In this document: positions 1 through 11,050 of the stretch, piece by piece | How the letters are laid out: each line of letters starts with the position of its first letter | How positions within the stretch are numbered: the stretch's first letter is position 1 | Assembly (NCBI GenBank): GCA_003427395.1 | Contig: BFEA01000014.1 | Location: 719,948-763,418, forward strand | Length of the DNA: 43,471 nt | Source of the DNA: Chara braunii | Taxonomy: Eukaryota; Streptophyta; Charophyceae; Charales; Characeae | Direction of reading: 5' to 3' | The notes under the pieces: model-generated | Told to the model about the DNA's origin: nothing | Databases searched by the model: none | The model's input: the letters and a program-made list of their open reading frames with translations, nothing else | Position numbers and translations under genes: made by a program

Positions 1-135
1 GCGGGGCCGCCCCCCACCCCGCGCACGCCCCTGCACAAACGCGTCAATCGTGTTTACCGGCGTTCAGTGAACACGCGTTCAGCGCGTTCAAAAACTGAAC
101 GCGAAACCCGCATTCAATGAACGCGCGGTTACACA
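1..135. repeat. End of a GAACGCG-rich terminal repeat element, cut by window edge
   Basis: A GC-rich stretch with repeated GTTCA, GAACGCG and CGCGTTC words ends near GCGCGGTTAC at about 132, after which composition becomes ordinary. The words and the GGTTAC-like terminus resemble the ends of the CAGGGTT-type elements at 39-43 kb. I infer a diverged member whose other end lies outside the window. No target duplication can be tested. Confidence 0.35.
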
Positions 136-460
136 GCTCTTGTGAAACTCCGGGGACATGCTCACACTAGGACTCCTTTGACTCCTCTCTTGCCCTAATT
201 GAGGCCGGATGCAAGCAACAGAAGCGGCAGTTTCGGTCATATACATGCAGGAAAGTTCTGGCGTGCATGTGCTCAGTAAAAAGCCTCATGGTATCCTCTC
301 ATGAGCTGAGTCTGATTTCTCTGGGTAATTTCAGTGTGGGTTATTCAATATTTCTAGATCATAAACAAAAAATCAACATTAATCACCAATCATCTATTAT
401 TAGATCAACGTCAATCAGTCAGTGTTTTCATGAGATCAGTTCCATTATTCATATCGACAC

Positions 461-1027
461 ATGAGTACAGTTCAATATTTCCTGATCACTGGGTCAATCT
501 TGACCAACCTCAACCAGATTGCTCTCAAGGATGCTTTCCAGTATCGATATGTCAGTGCAGCCAGTTTCAGACACTTTGTGGTTCTCATTGAGTTTGCAGA
601 GGGAACAATCCAAGATTTGAGGATCTATGTGAAGAAGGGGAAGGAGACTCATGAGCACTTTGATTCAGTTTGGGTTACAACAACATGGTGTGTTGAGGAG
701 ATAGCATAGGTGCTTCAAAAGGATGCAAAGCTGATTCACATCCTTGGTCCTAACTTATACTCTGACTACCCTAGGCCTTCGGTCCCTTTGTACTTCATCG
801 ATGGTTCTTACTGGGGTATGTCTCACCGACATAAATTAACTATGAGGCAGTGACTGAACCATCAGAGTTTCGACATCTCAGATGAGGGGTCTTCTCCAGG
901 CCATACCTTCCTACTCTACGGGAGGAGTTTTGTGCTATGCTTGATTTTCAAGTCTTTGGCCTTGGATGAACGTATTCGGAGCTCGTGGGTTTAGGAGGCT
1001 CTACATCTTTTAGCCACAATCTCATGA
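461..1027 (+). pseudogene. Decayed reading frame, unrecognised
   Basis: From ATG at 461 one frame reads protein-like sequence through several stops: TAG at 707-709, TGA at 851-853 and TAG at 992-994. The text continues sensibly across the first stop (IA, stop, VLQKDAKLIHILGPNLYSD, then PSVPLYFIDGSYWG). The first stop lies where CAG (Gln) could have been changed by one C to T step. I do not recognise the family. It has no signal peptide or membrane segment. Because everything around it is mobile-element debris, a transposon-encoded protein remnant is likelier than a host gene, but that is inference. An unrecognised intron-containing exon is the alternative. Confidence 0.35.
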
Positions 1028-1508
1028 GGTACATAGACGTAGCTCAAGGCACAAGAGATGCACGGTCAAATGAAGGATTGAGGATGAGACCTGAGAGGTA
1101 GAGGGGGGACTTTTAATGAGTGTTGTGTATGAGATCATATTCCATGCTAATCTTGTCACAGTTCTCAAATTTATAAATTTGCAAACTTGATATGTGCATG
1201 ATATACTTAAAATTTTCAATTTATTATTTGCAAGATCATTGTTGTTTCGAATCATAATAAAAGATTTCTAAAACCGGGGACCGGTGTAGAATGTAATTGA
1301 AGGGTCTCGCTCGAAGCCGGACGCACACAACAGGAAGGGATTTGCATGATTTATTTATTTATTTATTGCAAAATACATAAAAAATCCTGCGTGACAGCCT
1401 GTTGGCTTTCTGGTAGTCAGAAGTGGCCTGATTGTAAAAAGTGCGACACCGAGCAGCCCATAAAAATAGGGTGACTCGGGCGGCCCGGTTGGTAACCAAA
1501 ATTATTTG
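1028..1508. other. No gene seen
   Basis: Ordinary AT-rich sequence with short ATTT runs near 1350. I see no coding signal in either strand. Confidence 0.5.
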
Positions 1509-1553
1509 TGTATATATATATACATATATATATATATTATGTATCTATATATA
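1509..1553. repeat. TA microsatellite
   Basis: A run of TA and ATAT dinucleotides broken by single C, G and TT changes. TA tracts elsewhere in the window are the insertion context of the hammerhead family and of the CAGGGTT-type elements, but neither abuts this one visibly. Confidence 0.8.
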
Positions 1554-1699
1554 AAAAAAAATATGAAAGAGAGAGCGAGAAAATCGAGTGTACGTGTGTT
1601 TGTTTGATGAGGTATGAAACCTCAACGAATAAAGTCGTGGCGAGTTGTGCAGAGAAAGCACAACAAGAAAAATACCAAGATAATAAATTGTTCATTTAT

Positions 1700-2075
1700 A
1701 TAGCATGACCAAGGGAAACACAAACGACGAACAACTAGCCACCAAGGCAAGCAGCAAAGCGAAAGTGACAGAGGGCAGAAAGCAGCAAAGAAAAGGTAGT
1801 GCAACAACATACAGTGAAGCAATGAAATAAGAGGGAATGAATGGCAAGTGGTAACGAGGCACTTCAAGTTAGGTTGGAGGGCACGGGGGAGGCGGGTGGG
1901 CATACAAACACAACAGCAAAAAAAAAGGGCAATGAGGCAAAAAAAAACGACAAGTAGCCACAAAAGACATTGCCTAGAGGGCAAGAGGGAGGCAGGTGGG
2001 CAAACAGACAACACACAACAGTCAAAGAAGCAACGACAGACCAAAAGGCAAAAAACGAAAAAAAAAAAGTTGTTG
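1700..2075. other. Purine-rich low-complexity stretch, no gene
   Basis: A, G and C rich sequence with repeated GGCAAG and AGGGCA words and A runs near 1915-1960 and 2050-2070. Frames stay open on both strands because of composition, and none reads like a protein. A GAGGGAGGCAGGTGGGCA-like word occurs twice (near 1886 and 1986). Confidence 0.5.
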
Positions 2076-2080
2076 ATGAA

Positions 2081-2136
2081 AGATTGTTTCGTCGGAGTTG
2101 CACCGACTCATCAAGAGGCTGAACCCGCGACAATCT
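2081..2136 (-). ncRNA. Type III hammerhead ribozyme, copy 1 (core base 3 changed)
   Basis: Read on the minus strand: stem III AGATTGT pairs perfectly with ACAATCT (7 pairs), followed by GTC, the expected cleavage triplet. Stem I region GCGG, loop GTTCAG, CCTC. Core TTGATGA, stem II GTCGG with CCGAC (5 pairs), loop TGCAACT, then GAAA. The order matches the type III arrangement known from satellite RNAs, with stem III open at both ends. The only serious defect is U instead of C at core position 3, which should lower or abolish self-cleavage; stem I also has one mismatch. Predicted cleavage is between 2129 and 2128. Copy 2 at 38676 shares loop I and the altered base. Confidence 0.8.
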
Positions 2137-2241
2137 GCGGAATCTTCGTATTTTATGGTTTGGGTCATGGACCCTTTGGTTGAAGGCAGACTGTCCCTAA
2201 AATGGGACACAGCAGCGGGAAGCAACCATGCAGAGCACCAG

Positions 2242-2592
2242 GAACTGCCATTTCGTCAAAATGGACATCTTTTATTTTTTGAACGAAATTGAAACCGAGT
2301 ATTTTGGCCGAAAACTCGTCAAAACTTGTTGTTCCTGAGGCTGGACTCCTTGGCTGTACATGGACCTAGCTTAAGACCAGGCACCACGAGGTTGTACATG
2401 GACGTAGCTTGAGACCAGGTATGCCTGGAGGTGCCTGGTCTCAAGCTAGGTCCATGTACAGCCAGGGGGTCCAGCGTTTGTAAAACGTTGGGCTCTCAGG
2501 AACAACAAACTTTGATGAGTTTTCGGCCAAAAAACTCGGTTTCAATTTCGTTCAAAAAATAAAAAATGTCCATTTTGACGAAATGGTCGTTC
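2242..2592. mobile_element. Foldback (long inverted repeat) element
   Basis: The arm beginning GAACTGCCATTTCGTC at 2242 is the reverse complement of the arm ending GACGAAATGGTCGTTC at 2592, and similarity continues inward for about 160 bases on each side by eye. The right arm carries about 22 extra bases (2473-2495 region). The centre holds a second partial copy of the TGTACATGGAC..AGACCAGG module, so three copies (two direct, one inverted) lie at 2354, 2391 and 2463. No ORF is present. No clear target duplication was found. It resembles a non-autonomous foldback DNA element. Confidence 0.75.
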
Positions 2593-2599
2593 AGGCAAC

Positions 2600-3130
2600 G
2601 TTGTAGAGGCAACATGGCTTCACAACGTCAAAACGACTGCAAGGAACGACATGGCATGCAGGATACGCAACATGGCAACCACGCAGTGAAGCACAAGGCA
2701 ACAAGGCAACCACACAGGAGGGGACGACCAGGCTAGTGGACAAGAAGCACGACAACCATGCAGTGGAGCACAAGGCAACACCAACAAGGCAACCAAACTA
2801 CACGGTACGCAAGCAAAGGACACGATAGGCACGCCTTGCGGATCGACGACAAGGCAGCAAAGCGCAAGGCAACGCCAACAGCACGACCACACCACAGAGC
2901 GAACACAATAGCTTGCAGAGAACTACATGCGAAGCAAGCGGGACAGGCAGCAAGGCAGCAGCGGAGCGCAGATAGTCTGCACATTCAACACCGTGACGGA
3001 GCAAAGTGGCACATGACCTACTCATATCACGATTAAACCCCGCAGACTGTTGGTCCTCACCACCCCTGAGCCAGGGAGTCATTTCGCTGAACATCCATCA
3101 TCACCCGTAGGGCAGACAGACATCCCGAAC
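2600..3130. repeat. CAAGGCAAC-rich imperfect short repeats
   Basis: The word CAAGGCAAC and variants recur (for example near 2695, 2770, 2870, 2955), giving long open frames on both strands with no recognisable protein. Near 3045 the word CAGACTGTTGGTCCTCACC resembles CAGACTGTCGGTTCACACC at 38828, in the upstream part of hammerhead copy 2, so part of this block may be related to that family. Confidence 0.4.
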
Positions 3131-3287
3131 TGAGTGGCCCCCGTAAGAGTGTTGTAGGCACTCCGAATGAGGAATGACCAACTGTTTCGCACTACTTAAG
3201 GATGCTCAATTGGGTAAGCAAAAAATTACTTCGAAAAAATCAGAGAGCGGACAGACAACAGGAGAAAGACAGGCAGACATAGAACTG

Positions 3288-3291
<4 letters not shown>

Positions 3292-3346
<55 letters not shown>
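3292..3346. repeat. GT microsatellite
   Basis: An uninterrupted run of about 27 TG dinucleotides. The apparent reading frames across it are an artefact of the repeat. Confidence 0.95.
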
Positions 3347-3349
<3 letters not shown>

Positions 3350-3649
3350 CACACTTCGAGTAGCTTTGGTATACCATGAGTGCACTCCACATCATCGCTT
3401 GACTATAGGAATTGCAACTAATGACAGTATCAACACCCAACTCCTAGATGATGATTTGCTGCTCATTCCCAAGACACACCAGATTCAACACCCCATCGTT
3501 TCTTTTTTTCCAAACGAGATGATGAATGGCAATAGCACAACTAACATGAGATCACACATACTCCAAGTCGAGAAACGTACAAAAACAGCACACATGAATA
3601 AAAGCCACACGAAAACGGATGAGTTTTTTCAATGGCACTGGTGAGGTCA

Positions 3650-5050
3650 ATCAGCACGATCGTGAGGACGAAGTCGAAATCACCGAAAGTTGTATGTTCC
3701 TTACTTGTTTGTGACGAAACCAATGCTCACTCAAATTCCTACTCCTCTGCAGAACCCAAATTCTGCCCCAGTACTGAACAAAAGAGATTCGTAGTACTTC
3801 TACGTAGATCATGAAGTTATCTTCCTCATCCTATGCTGTAAGGCAAACTTTGCGCAAGCGAATACGAAATCGAAGTAACTGCTTCACGTGCTCAAATTCG
3901 TCATCAACTTGATGACCGTATCCTATTAAACAATATCCCTATTGGCTTATTACTTTGTGCACTAGTAATCCTCAGACTACTCCTACTGCCTTTATCCCGT
4001 TGTTCCCATGTCGTTTACATCCAAATGCGTACGTCCTGCATTCCCCTCATCATTACACTATTCAGCACACATCCCCTACTACCCTTATTTTCACTGGTCA
4101 TATACTACGCTAGTATCGTGACTTGCCCAGCTCACATACACATAAGATACTTCACATCTGACCTAGGCAGAGACTGCGCTAGCGCTAGCGCTCCAATGCC
4201 GCCAGACCAGCAAGGCTCTGTCTGCCGGATATAGTAGAGTCCTTGTCGTGTCGCTTGGTGTCAGCAAGCTCCTTGGTGATGGAGCGATTTGGCAGCACGT
4301 ATGCAGTGTTTTTTAATATGCATATTGTTGAGTGCTGCTAGGATGAATTTGATTGCGAGGTGCCCTTTGTTTTTTGTTTTTTTTTTCCCACCCCTTTCTT
4401 TTTAACAAGATCGGGGACCTCACAAATTTACCCAGAGTTATCTTGGTAGCATCAACCAGTTTAGCTTACGAGCGAAACCCTCTTACCACACGAAATCCAA
4501 TTTTGCAGTTGAAAAAATATTACAAAAAGCACAAGCAAGCCAAACAAGACTACTAAAAGGGATTATAGTTCATAAAGGACTAATATGTCTGCCTCCTATC
4601 TAAAAATGTCCCCTCTTTAGTGGGGTGTTCCTGTACCAATGAAAGTAACTCTGCATGCAAAATTCCTTTAACTCTGTTCCAACCTCCTTCGGTTTTAGAC
4701 TACACCATATTGGAGGTTCTCTACTTCCCCTGTGATAGCCAAGGGGTTAACATGAGATTACCATCGGAGGTAATTAGCACTTGCTTGTTATCTTTGGCTC
4801 ATGTTTATTGAAACCGTACTTTCTCTTTATTCTCGTGACACGTCATACTCTGCCAGTATGCATAAATTGCCCTTCTCAACAAGGTCATAATTTTACTTGT
4901 TTGCACTTGAAAGTTATGGTTTTCGTGCTTGAACACTTTTGTTTTTTGAGTTCCAGACGATCTCCATGCCCACATCCTTGCAGACCAAGGCTACGTATCC
5001 CCATCCGTTTGCAAGGTCTTGGTTTTCTTGGCATATGTCATACAGAGTGC
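3650..5050. other. No gene seen
   Basis: Unique-looking sequence with short open frames only. The part near 4600-5050 lies just downstream of the minus-strand LINE relic and may be its eroded 3 prime end, but I could not identify a motif there. A GCTAGCGCTAGCGCT palindromic word sits near 4178. Confidence 0.45.
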
Positions 5051-5059
5051 ACTCGTGAG

Positions 5060-7290
5060 TCTAATGAAAGCTATCACGAGTAACGTTTTTCCAGTGGGTC
5101 TTCCACCAAAACCTTATTTGACTCGCCAACAGGCAGTAAAACCAAAGGTGGTTGGCCTTCTCCCAACCTCAATTGCATAGCAAACAGGTTTAAGAGATCT
5201 CAATTCCTCTGAAGGTTAACGAGGAAGCGGATTTTGTCACCAACATGGACTGGATCCACATAATAGTTATTAACTCTTGCGAACGGATCTTTTTTAGAGC
5301 CCTCATGAGTTTAGGCAAGTTTATGGCACCTAGTTGTAAGTCTGGCTCCTTCATTAATCTTTCTCCTGCTATTATTATCGTCTGACTTTTTCTTGATGCA
5401 TGCTGGGTCTGAACTCCTAAGCAAGTCTTATAAAAATTACTACAGATAGCACTCATGGTCCATCTACATTATTTCATCTGAGAAGCAGAGGTTCCATCTT
5501 TTTCGTGATGCCTGCTGGATCTGAACTCCTAAGCAAGTCTTATAAAAATTACTGTGGAGAACACTTATAGTCCATCTATATTATTTCATCCGACATGCAG
5601 AGGTTCCATCTTTAACTAATTAGGGGTCCTTGTGACCAAAATAACTTCAAATTCTTTTATTTTTGGCAGCCATATCTTGATTTCCTAAAGTTCCAGTTGG
5701 AATGAATAACATTTTATCCTATTAGTTTCAATCATATTTGAAGGTCTTTTACCCGATGTTCCCGCCACTGTTGGATTTTTATACCTTGATCAAGTTATGG
5801 ACCCAGAATCTTCAGGATACTTTTAGCATCTTCTGGGTTTTCCCACAATGGATCAATGGTTTCTCGCATGTGTTTCTCATACCACATAGCTTGTAGTCTA
5901 AAATAACTTTTTGCAGCTTGTGAAGATTGCCCACAATATTATGAAGGTACGGTAGTTGGCGTCTCAGTACTTTAAGGGGAATCAAATTCTTTCTTTGTGC
6001 ATCCCAAATGTCACTCACTTGCAGTTATTGTATCCCCTGCTCCACCAAGGCTCGCGCAAAGAAACCCCTCCTCGCATTCGCCAAGGAAGTCTGAGTCGTC
6101 CTCCTGCTTGATATGTGGGGTTTCAAACAGGATTTGGTTCAAAATTTCTTGTTTGGTGGTTGGAGGTTTACTTCACTAGAGTAGGATCTTCTTCCAGGCC
6201 TGTAGTATATTCCTCTATACTTTCAATTTCGGTCTTCGTTTTGAAAAGGATGGAATGAACGGACAGACCCATACGAGTGAAGGACACGACATGTTTCGTT
6301 ACTTTGTCAAATGCATTCTGCCAACTTGATCTGTAGTTTATACTTGTTCCCAAATACAACACAAATGATCTAGTTCCCAAGCAAACTAAGATTTGTTGAA
6401 CTAGGTCTAAAACTCTCAGACCACCCTGGTCTTTGGGTGCCAAAATTATATCCCAAGCTACCTTGACAATAAATCTCTGATGTTCTACGAACGCTGTCTT
6501 CCACATGTACTAAACTGCACTTCCCTTGATGTTTGCATATGCCTCTTCTCCCAACAGGTGTATTGAAAGTAGGAACCAAAGGAGTGAGAGAGTTGTTGAT
6601 GTTAGCACCAAAGTTATATTGTAGAGAGAAAGTTTGTAGTTCCGCATCCATCAATAGGGAATCTTGCACATTAGAGCAATTGACAATGACACTTGGACAC
6701 TTAAAATGTGACAAGGCCCAGTCCACGAACAATACCTTAGGAGAGGGAAGAAAAAACATGGGTTTATCCGAATTTATGAAGACTTTTTACAAGTCACAAT
6801 ATTTATCCCATATACCCCTGAATTCTGCAAAGGTTTCTATTGTGTTTTCACATGCTACTATTAAGTCATCGGCGGTAGCACCCCCTTTCCACTGAAGCTG
6901 CAGATTGACTTTGAAACCTGTTATCAAATCATTTGCTCTAATATTTTTTAGGAGGACTTATAGTTGTATTACAAAGAGTAAGGGAGCCAACGAGCAGTCC
7001 CGTCTTAAGGACCGTGTCAATGTAAATTCTTATGAAAATCTATCATTTACTACTACCACCGACTATGGGTAGTGGTAGCTTGCTTCCACTACCTTTTTTA
7101 TATAAATAAATTAAAAAGAACCACATTACTAGGGGAGGTGATAACAACATCCTCCCTTAGTACGAGTCCAGGTTGCTCCAAGCTATCAACGGGGAGCTAC
7201 ACCTGCTGGAAAGCGGATCTGGCATCCCAATTCAATACATTGACAAAAGTTAGAAGAACTGGGAGAGTCTGTTGTCGCTCCCTGCCAAAT
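5060..7290 (-). pseudogene. Decayed LINE (non-LTR retrotransposon) ORF2, second element
   Basis: Broken reverse transcriptase of LINE type, read from right to left. Motif A-like VLNWDARSAFQQV lies near 7220. Motif B-like RSLRRDCSLAPLLF lies near 6990. Motif C is GATADDLIV near 6860. The post-RT motif APKDQGGLRVLDL lies near 6430, LSDIWDAQR near 6010, and the zinc-ribbon CLLCN..GWEKANHLWFYC near 5150. Order and spacing match an L1-like ORF2 C-terminal half. Stops and frame changes occur throughout, and a 112-base tandem duplication breaks the frame. The endonuclease half is absent or unrecognisable. In life such a protein would copy its own RNA at a nicked target; this copy is dead. Confidence 0.8.
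5394..5617. repeat. 112-base tandem duplication inside the LINE relic
   Basis: The segment with TCTGAACTCCTAAGCAAGTC at about 5409 recurs at about 5521, and matching extends through GGTTCCATCTT. Two copies, about 90 percent alike by eye. The period is not a multiple of three, so it added a frameshift to the LINE. Confidence 0.8.
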
Positions 7291-8870
7291 TGATTACCCC
7301 AGGGAAAGTTGGGGGTTCATTGAGTAGGTGCATAAAATATCTGACTATGTTGTGCTTGCTAACTCCTTCACTAAGCAGGTATTTTCTTTGGAAAAATGGT
7401 TTTCCTCTAGGTTGTCTAATCTACCTCTTCACCCAACCATAGGGCAACTAATCTATAAAAGGAGCCTTAGTATATTTATGCAGCCAATTTGAATTAAGAA
7501 AAACAGGACACTTTTTCCTTCTTAAACTCTTTATCAACACAATAATTATGAAAAACCTCCTTTTGGATCAAGAAAATCTTCAGTCTATGTGGTACCAACA
7601 ACAAGTAACCAAGATCAATATTGAAGGGGGAAACGAGTATGGGAATTCAAACAAAAGGCGTAAATGTATAAAAGGGTCTATGTTTGTCCAATAGTTAAAA
7701 TAGAGGCAATAATCCCTTCGAACATCTTGTGATACTCCTGCCTATTGTTTTTCTTTGGCCCCATTCCATTTGATCCTATCAATTTCCCCCCCTTCATGAG
7801 CCCTTAGCTAAGCGCTACCTAAATTTTTAAAATGCTAAAGAGTTTCAGTCCTGGATTATAAATATTTATCATTTTTCTTTACTTTTTTCAATTGAGCTTA
7901 AATGTTTGTGTGTATATATTGTTTGATGGAGTCCGTGGATTCCGGACCATCGAGCCTTGCCCCCTTCATTTCATAGGTGCATCTACGACACCAAATGACC
8001 TACGTGAGAGCTCTACTACTCACAGTAAATAGGTTAAGGGTAAAATTGTATAATTGAACATGGTACGGGGTTTCACATAACAAGACTCTCCAATCCCAAA
8101 GTCGATTGTGAGAAATACATGTTTGACTTCATATCCTATCCCATCATTTTCGCATCCATACCAATCCTAGACATTGTAGAAAGGTATGTTCATTTGTCAC
8201 CGGGATTTTTCTTGAAGGGAAAATCAAGGTGAAATATTTACACCATGGGAAAGCCAACCCTCTCTTTTCTAACAAAGTTCTACGGATGATTCAGTCATTT
8301 ATTGGGAAACATCGATGTTCAATATGCTATTGTAGTGCCGCTATTTTGGCTGGTCTAGAGTTAATGGTTTTGAACCATTGGATATTTATCAAAATTTTCT
8401 TACTTATCTTGTCTCCACTCTATCTCTCAGATTTAATTTCGGTCTCAACATTCATTATGTCGATTTAACTATTACAGTGTGTATTGAGCGAACATACTTC
8501 CCTTTTTTTCCCAACATTGAGGTTCTAACCCAAATAATTGGGTATAGCGAAACTTATTTATTGAGGTATTGGATTTGAAGATGTAACATTGTTTGTTAAT
8601 TTATAATACTCTAATCATGAAAAGTTGATCATTTTGCATCCATGTCGTTTCTTGTGGGTAAGTTTTCAAATGATATTATTGTATCTTATTGAGAAAATGG
8701 TAAGTAAGAAAGTCATATCCCTTTACGACATCAACACATTTCCGACTTGTTGGTTGTTTCCATGCTGGCCTACCCAATTTCCTTCTTAAATTTTGGGTCA
8801 TTTTCTTAGTATCCTCACTCAGTCTAAGGGGATCAACTTTACAAGCGAGTTAATTGTTGATTCAACTTGT
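7291..8870. other. Inter-LINE stretch, no gene seen
   Basis: AT-rich sequence between the two LINE relics. Short frames only. It may include the eroded fingers region of the left LINE and the eroded 3 prime end of the right one, but no motif was found that would prove it. Confidence 0.4.
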
Positions 8871-8875
8871 CTACA

Positions 8876-11050
8876 CTATCTTAGTTTACATGAGAGATCA
8901 GAGTGGGAGAACCATTCATTTGATTCCGTATTACATAATTTTTTAATTTTTATTTTTATTTTTTTTCCTCCCATATTCTTGAGGTCACCAGTCCTAAAGA
9001 TTTTATTTTTGACCTCCCCGCTCCAATGCGAGACCATACAGTGTAACATCATTCCTTGAGAATCTGTAAAATACTCTAATCCATCTATTATTATTAAATA
9101 AAGGTTGTTGTCAAACCTTTTCCCATCTTTTTGGAGAGATCTTATCTTGAAGAGGTAGTTTTCACCATGTTTTGCAAAGGTCGGGTAAAATAAATCATTT
9201 TTCATATTTATCCTTGATGCTTTTTGCTTTGAATTTAGGTCGTTGTTAGAAATTTGTTATCTACCTTTGGGTATAGACCAACATTGATTTTCCATCCAGA
9301 TCATAGGGTTCGTGGCTTATGGTACTTCTAGTGCAAACCGTTTTATTTGTTCCTAGACTATGGATAACCAAAATGTTTGTGGTTTGAACAATAATCGTAT
9401 AATTTATTGGATTACCAAAGTCATTGCTTGAGTGGTTGGTTTTAAAATGCCAAGGCCTCCTTTTATTTTTAGTTGTAACCATTGCCTGCTAGGTTACTCT
9501 AATTATAATATTTTTACGATTATGGTTACCTCTCCACAGGTAGACCCTCACTTAACTTTGAAGTAATTTGAGGGTTAATTTATCAAGTGTCAAAATTGTT
9601 GATTGATATCATAAAGATACGAGGAATACATTATGAATGACAAGTGTCCTGCCTATGACTCAGAGAGAGGTTTGTTTATCATTCCATTGTTTTATTTTTT
9701 ATATGACCTGCTTAGTTATTTATATATTATCATTTGTCAATGGTTAACCTATTGCAGACAAAGAGACTCATCACACTCTGATGGTAGTGCCTGAAGTATC
9801 CAGTTTATATGAGGTTGCTTTGGTGGTCTCACCCCCTGATGATGTATCCACCATCCTTAAGTTTTTAGTTCTCCTGTTTGTCATTATGTATGAGAGGAAA
9901 TACAACTTATTTATTAAATTTTAGATTTCCTTCGTATTTTTGTGGGAGGCTTCAACCATCAACGAGATATCATCTGCAAAATGAACGTAAACCGGGACAT
10001 CCTCTTTAGGAATGCAGGAGACTTGAATATGCTTAATATCCTTGTTTTGTCATAATTTGGTAGTTAAGACCTCCATCATTATGATAAAAATAAAGGATGC
10101 GATCGGGTTACCATGCCTGACCGACCGCTGAAGAACAAAGGGCAATGCTAGTTTAGCATTGATCATCACTTTTGTTGTGACGTTTCAATATAATATCTCT
10201 ACCCATCTACGAGAACATGGGTCAAAATTAATTTTTTAATGCACTTATCTGAAAAATGTTAATCCACATGATCATATGGTTTTTCAAAGTCAATGAAAAC
10301 AAGAACCGCATTCTATTTTGATTGTCTAGATAGTTTTATTAATTCATTGACCAGAAGGATATTGTCTTGAATATTTCTTCCTTCAATAATATCTGAGTGG
10401 CATGAATAATATCTGATATGACTTTCATCAAATGTTTTGCTAATGCATTGGTGGCTAATTTATAAACCATTGTGAGAAAGTGATAGACCTATAGTTTTTA
10501 ATATCCGTTTTCTCTTATTTCTTGTATAAGAAAGTCAGAATGGTTTGTCCTACCACTTCTTTCATTCTACATGTGATCCTTACCATACGATAAAAGTCCA
10601 TAAGATCATTGGAGAGGTGTTCCTACATCATCTCATATAATTCATTCGGAAGATCATATATTCTTGGGTTTACTCGACTGCCATTATCATTAGAGAAGTC
10701 CAAATTTCCTCTTTGGAGAGAGGTGATTCTAACATTTATTTTCACTCTTTTGTGAGAGACTTGAATATATGTGTTATAAATTCCTCAATCTCATTTATAT
10801 GTTGATATCGGGGTATGTGGTTGCATACTGACTAAAATAGCCCCTTGTAATAGTTCATAGGAATCTGAGTACAAACATCTGTTGAGATGACCTAAAGTTT
10901 ATGTGGATCTTGAGGATCTGACAATGTTTCTATCACCGATCTTCAGATTCTAGCTTTCATTATTGCAAAGAATCTGACATCCATCATTATATTATATAAT
11001 TTCAACTTATCTCTAATTCTAACTCCTTGCTACCTATATTCCATAAAAGA
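8876..11050 (-). pseudogene. Decayed LINE (non-LTR retrotransposon) ORF2, first element
   Basis: Minus-strand LINE reverse transcriptase with conserved pieces in the right order. LYKK, then DIKNYRSITF near 10500 (the fingers motif before RT motif A). IIEGRNIQDNILLVNELI near 10360. Motif A LVFIDFEKPYDHVD near 10300. Motif B RSVRHGNPIASFIF near 10110. Motif C VYVHFADDISLM near 9985. The post-RT motif KIKGGLGILKP near 9455. The Asp of motif A and the two Asp of motif C are kept, but stops and frame changes make it non-functional. It is a separate insertion from the LINE at 5-7 kb, since each has its own RT motif C and GGL motif. No poly-A tail or target duplication was found. Confidence 0.85.

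Noticed and set aside
3174-3644. 156-residue open frame across the first GT tract
   Set aside because: It is kept open by the TG repeat (Cys-Val run); the flanks show no domain.
5060-11050. One single long LINE
   Set aside because: Each half has its own RT motif C and its own GGL-type motif, so there are two elements.
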